The translations under genes were made by a program, and so were the position numbers. A stretch of 52,176 nt of DNA from Ensifer aridi (lineage in GTDB: Bacteria > Pseudomonadota > Alphaproteobacteria > Rhizobiales > Rhizobiaceae), in the NCBI RefSeq assembly GCF_002078505.1, contig NZ_LUAV01000036.1, positions 994 through 53,169 of the forward strand, in the 5' to 3' direction. The notes below the pieces were generated by a model. The model was not told the origin of the DNA, made no database searches, and saw nothing but the letters and a program-made list of their open reading frames with translations. Shown piece after piece: positions 52,084 to 52,176 of this stretch. Position 1 is the stretch's first letter. Every line of letters starts with the position of its first letter.

Positions 52084-52176
52084 TCTCTCTAGATCAGGGG
52101 GACGTCGAGACCCTGTGCAGCCGTTTGGATGCAATAGGCAAAGACTGCTTCGAGCCCGCTGCGGTCCTTGACGTCC
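52084..52176. other. Window end, nothing recognised
   Basis: 93 bases after the Nudix stop. Possible 3' end of a minus-strand gene, but too short to tell. Confidence 0.3.

Overview
The window looks like an accessory (plasmid- or island-type) segment of an alphaproteobacterium of the Rhizobiaceae, probably Sinorhizobium/Ensifer or Rhizobium. The basis is high GC, a CIRCE-controlled groESL operon, a RIME-like rhizobial palindromic repeat, an IolG-type inositol dehydrogenase locus, a relic of a conjugation coupling protein, and many insertion-sequence and toxin-antitoxin remnants. No rRNA or tRNA gene, CRISPR array or replication origin was recognised.

Layout. 1-1.1 kb: the 3' end of a non-ribosomal peptide synthetase (carrier plus thioesterase). 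1.7-11.3 kb: an EamA exporter, a decayed Xre/RES toxin-antitoxin pair, metR, a flavin amine oxidase with a broken MFS gene, a second C-terminal scrap of metR, hipBA, and a second frameshifted copy of the same MFS gene. The metR/MFS pieces look like an old duplication opened by hipBA. 11.5-13.7 kb: groES-groEL with a perfect CIRCE operator. 14-16 kb: a small membrane protein, a frameshifted secreted peptide and a broken VirD4/TraG gene. 16.1-18.6 kb: three hairpins, a TIR-domain gene with an unknown partner, and a Fic gene with a small upstream partner. 19-23.2 kb: a truncated resolvase and phage-derived genes, including a membrane/holin-like protein fused to a tail-lysozyme domain. 23.5-25 kb: a radical SAM gene, a co-translated 136-aa partner and a truncated third gene.

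25.2-26.9 kb: a complete ISNCY-type element with 5-bp target duplications, inserted near the start of a small reading frame that can be rebuilt exactly. 26.9-30.9 kb: a FitAB toxin-antitoxin pair, then a four-gene ubiquitin-like conjugation operon (Ubl, E2, JAB peptidase, E1) of the BIL antiphage type. 31-33.3 kb: an antitoxin relic, an IS30 relic and a second ISNCY copy carrying a passenger gene. 33.3-35.3 kb: a broken ABC permease and an intact amidohydrolase. 36-39.7 kb: an inositol-type catabolic pair divergent from a LacI regulator, with an operator palindrome inside its promoter, then a RIME repeat. 40.2-48 kb: an HNH-RecQ fusion convergent with a YhaO-YhaN-NYN/OST-HTH operon.

48.3-51.4 kb: a compact cassette of a 58-aa glycine-rich peptide, a Fe(II)/2-oxoglutarate oxygenase-like enzyme and an ABC exporter. 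This is the best candidate in the window for an undescribed ribosomal peptide (RiPP) pathway. 51.4-52.1 kb: a histidine-phosphatase fragment and a Nudix hydrolase.

Two themes dominate. One is defence or conflict functions (TIR, Fic, BIL, HipBA, FitAB, RES, HNH-RecQ, YhaNO). The other is decay: at least eight genes are broken by small frameshifts, which means either genuine pseudogenisation or locally poor base accuracy.
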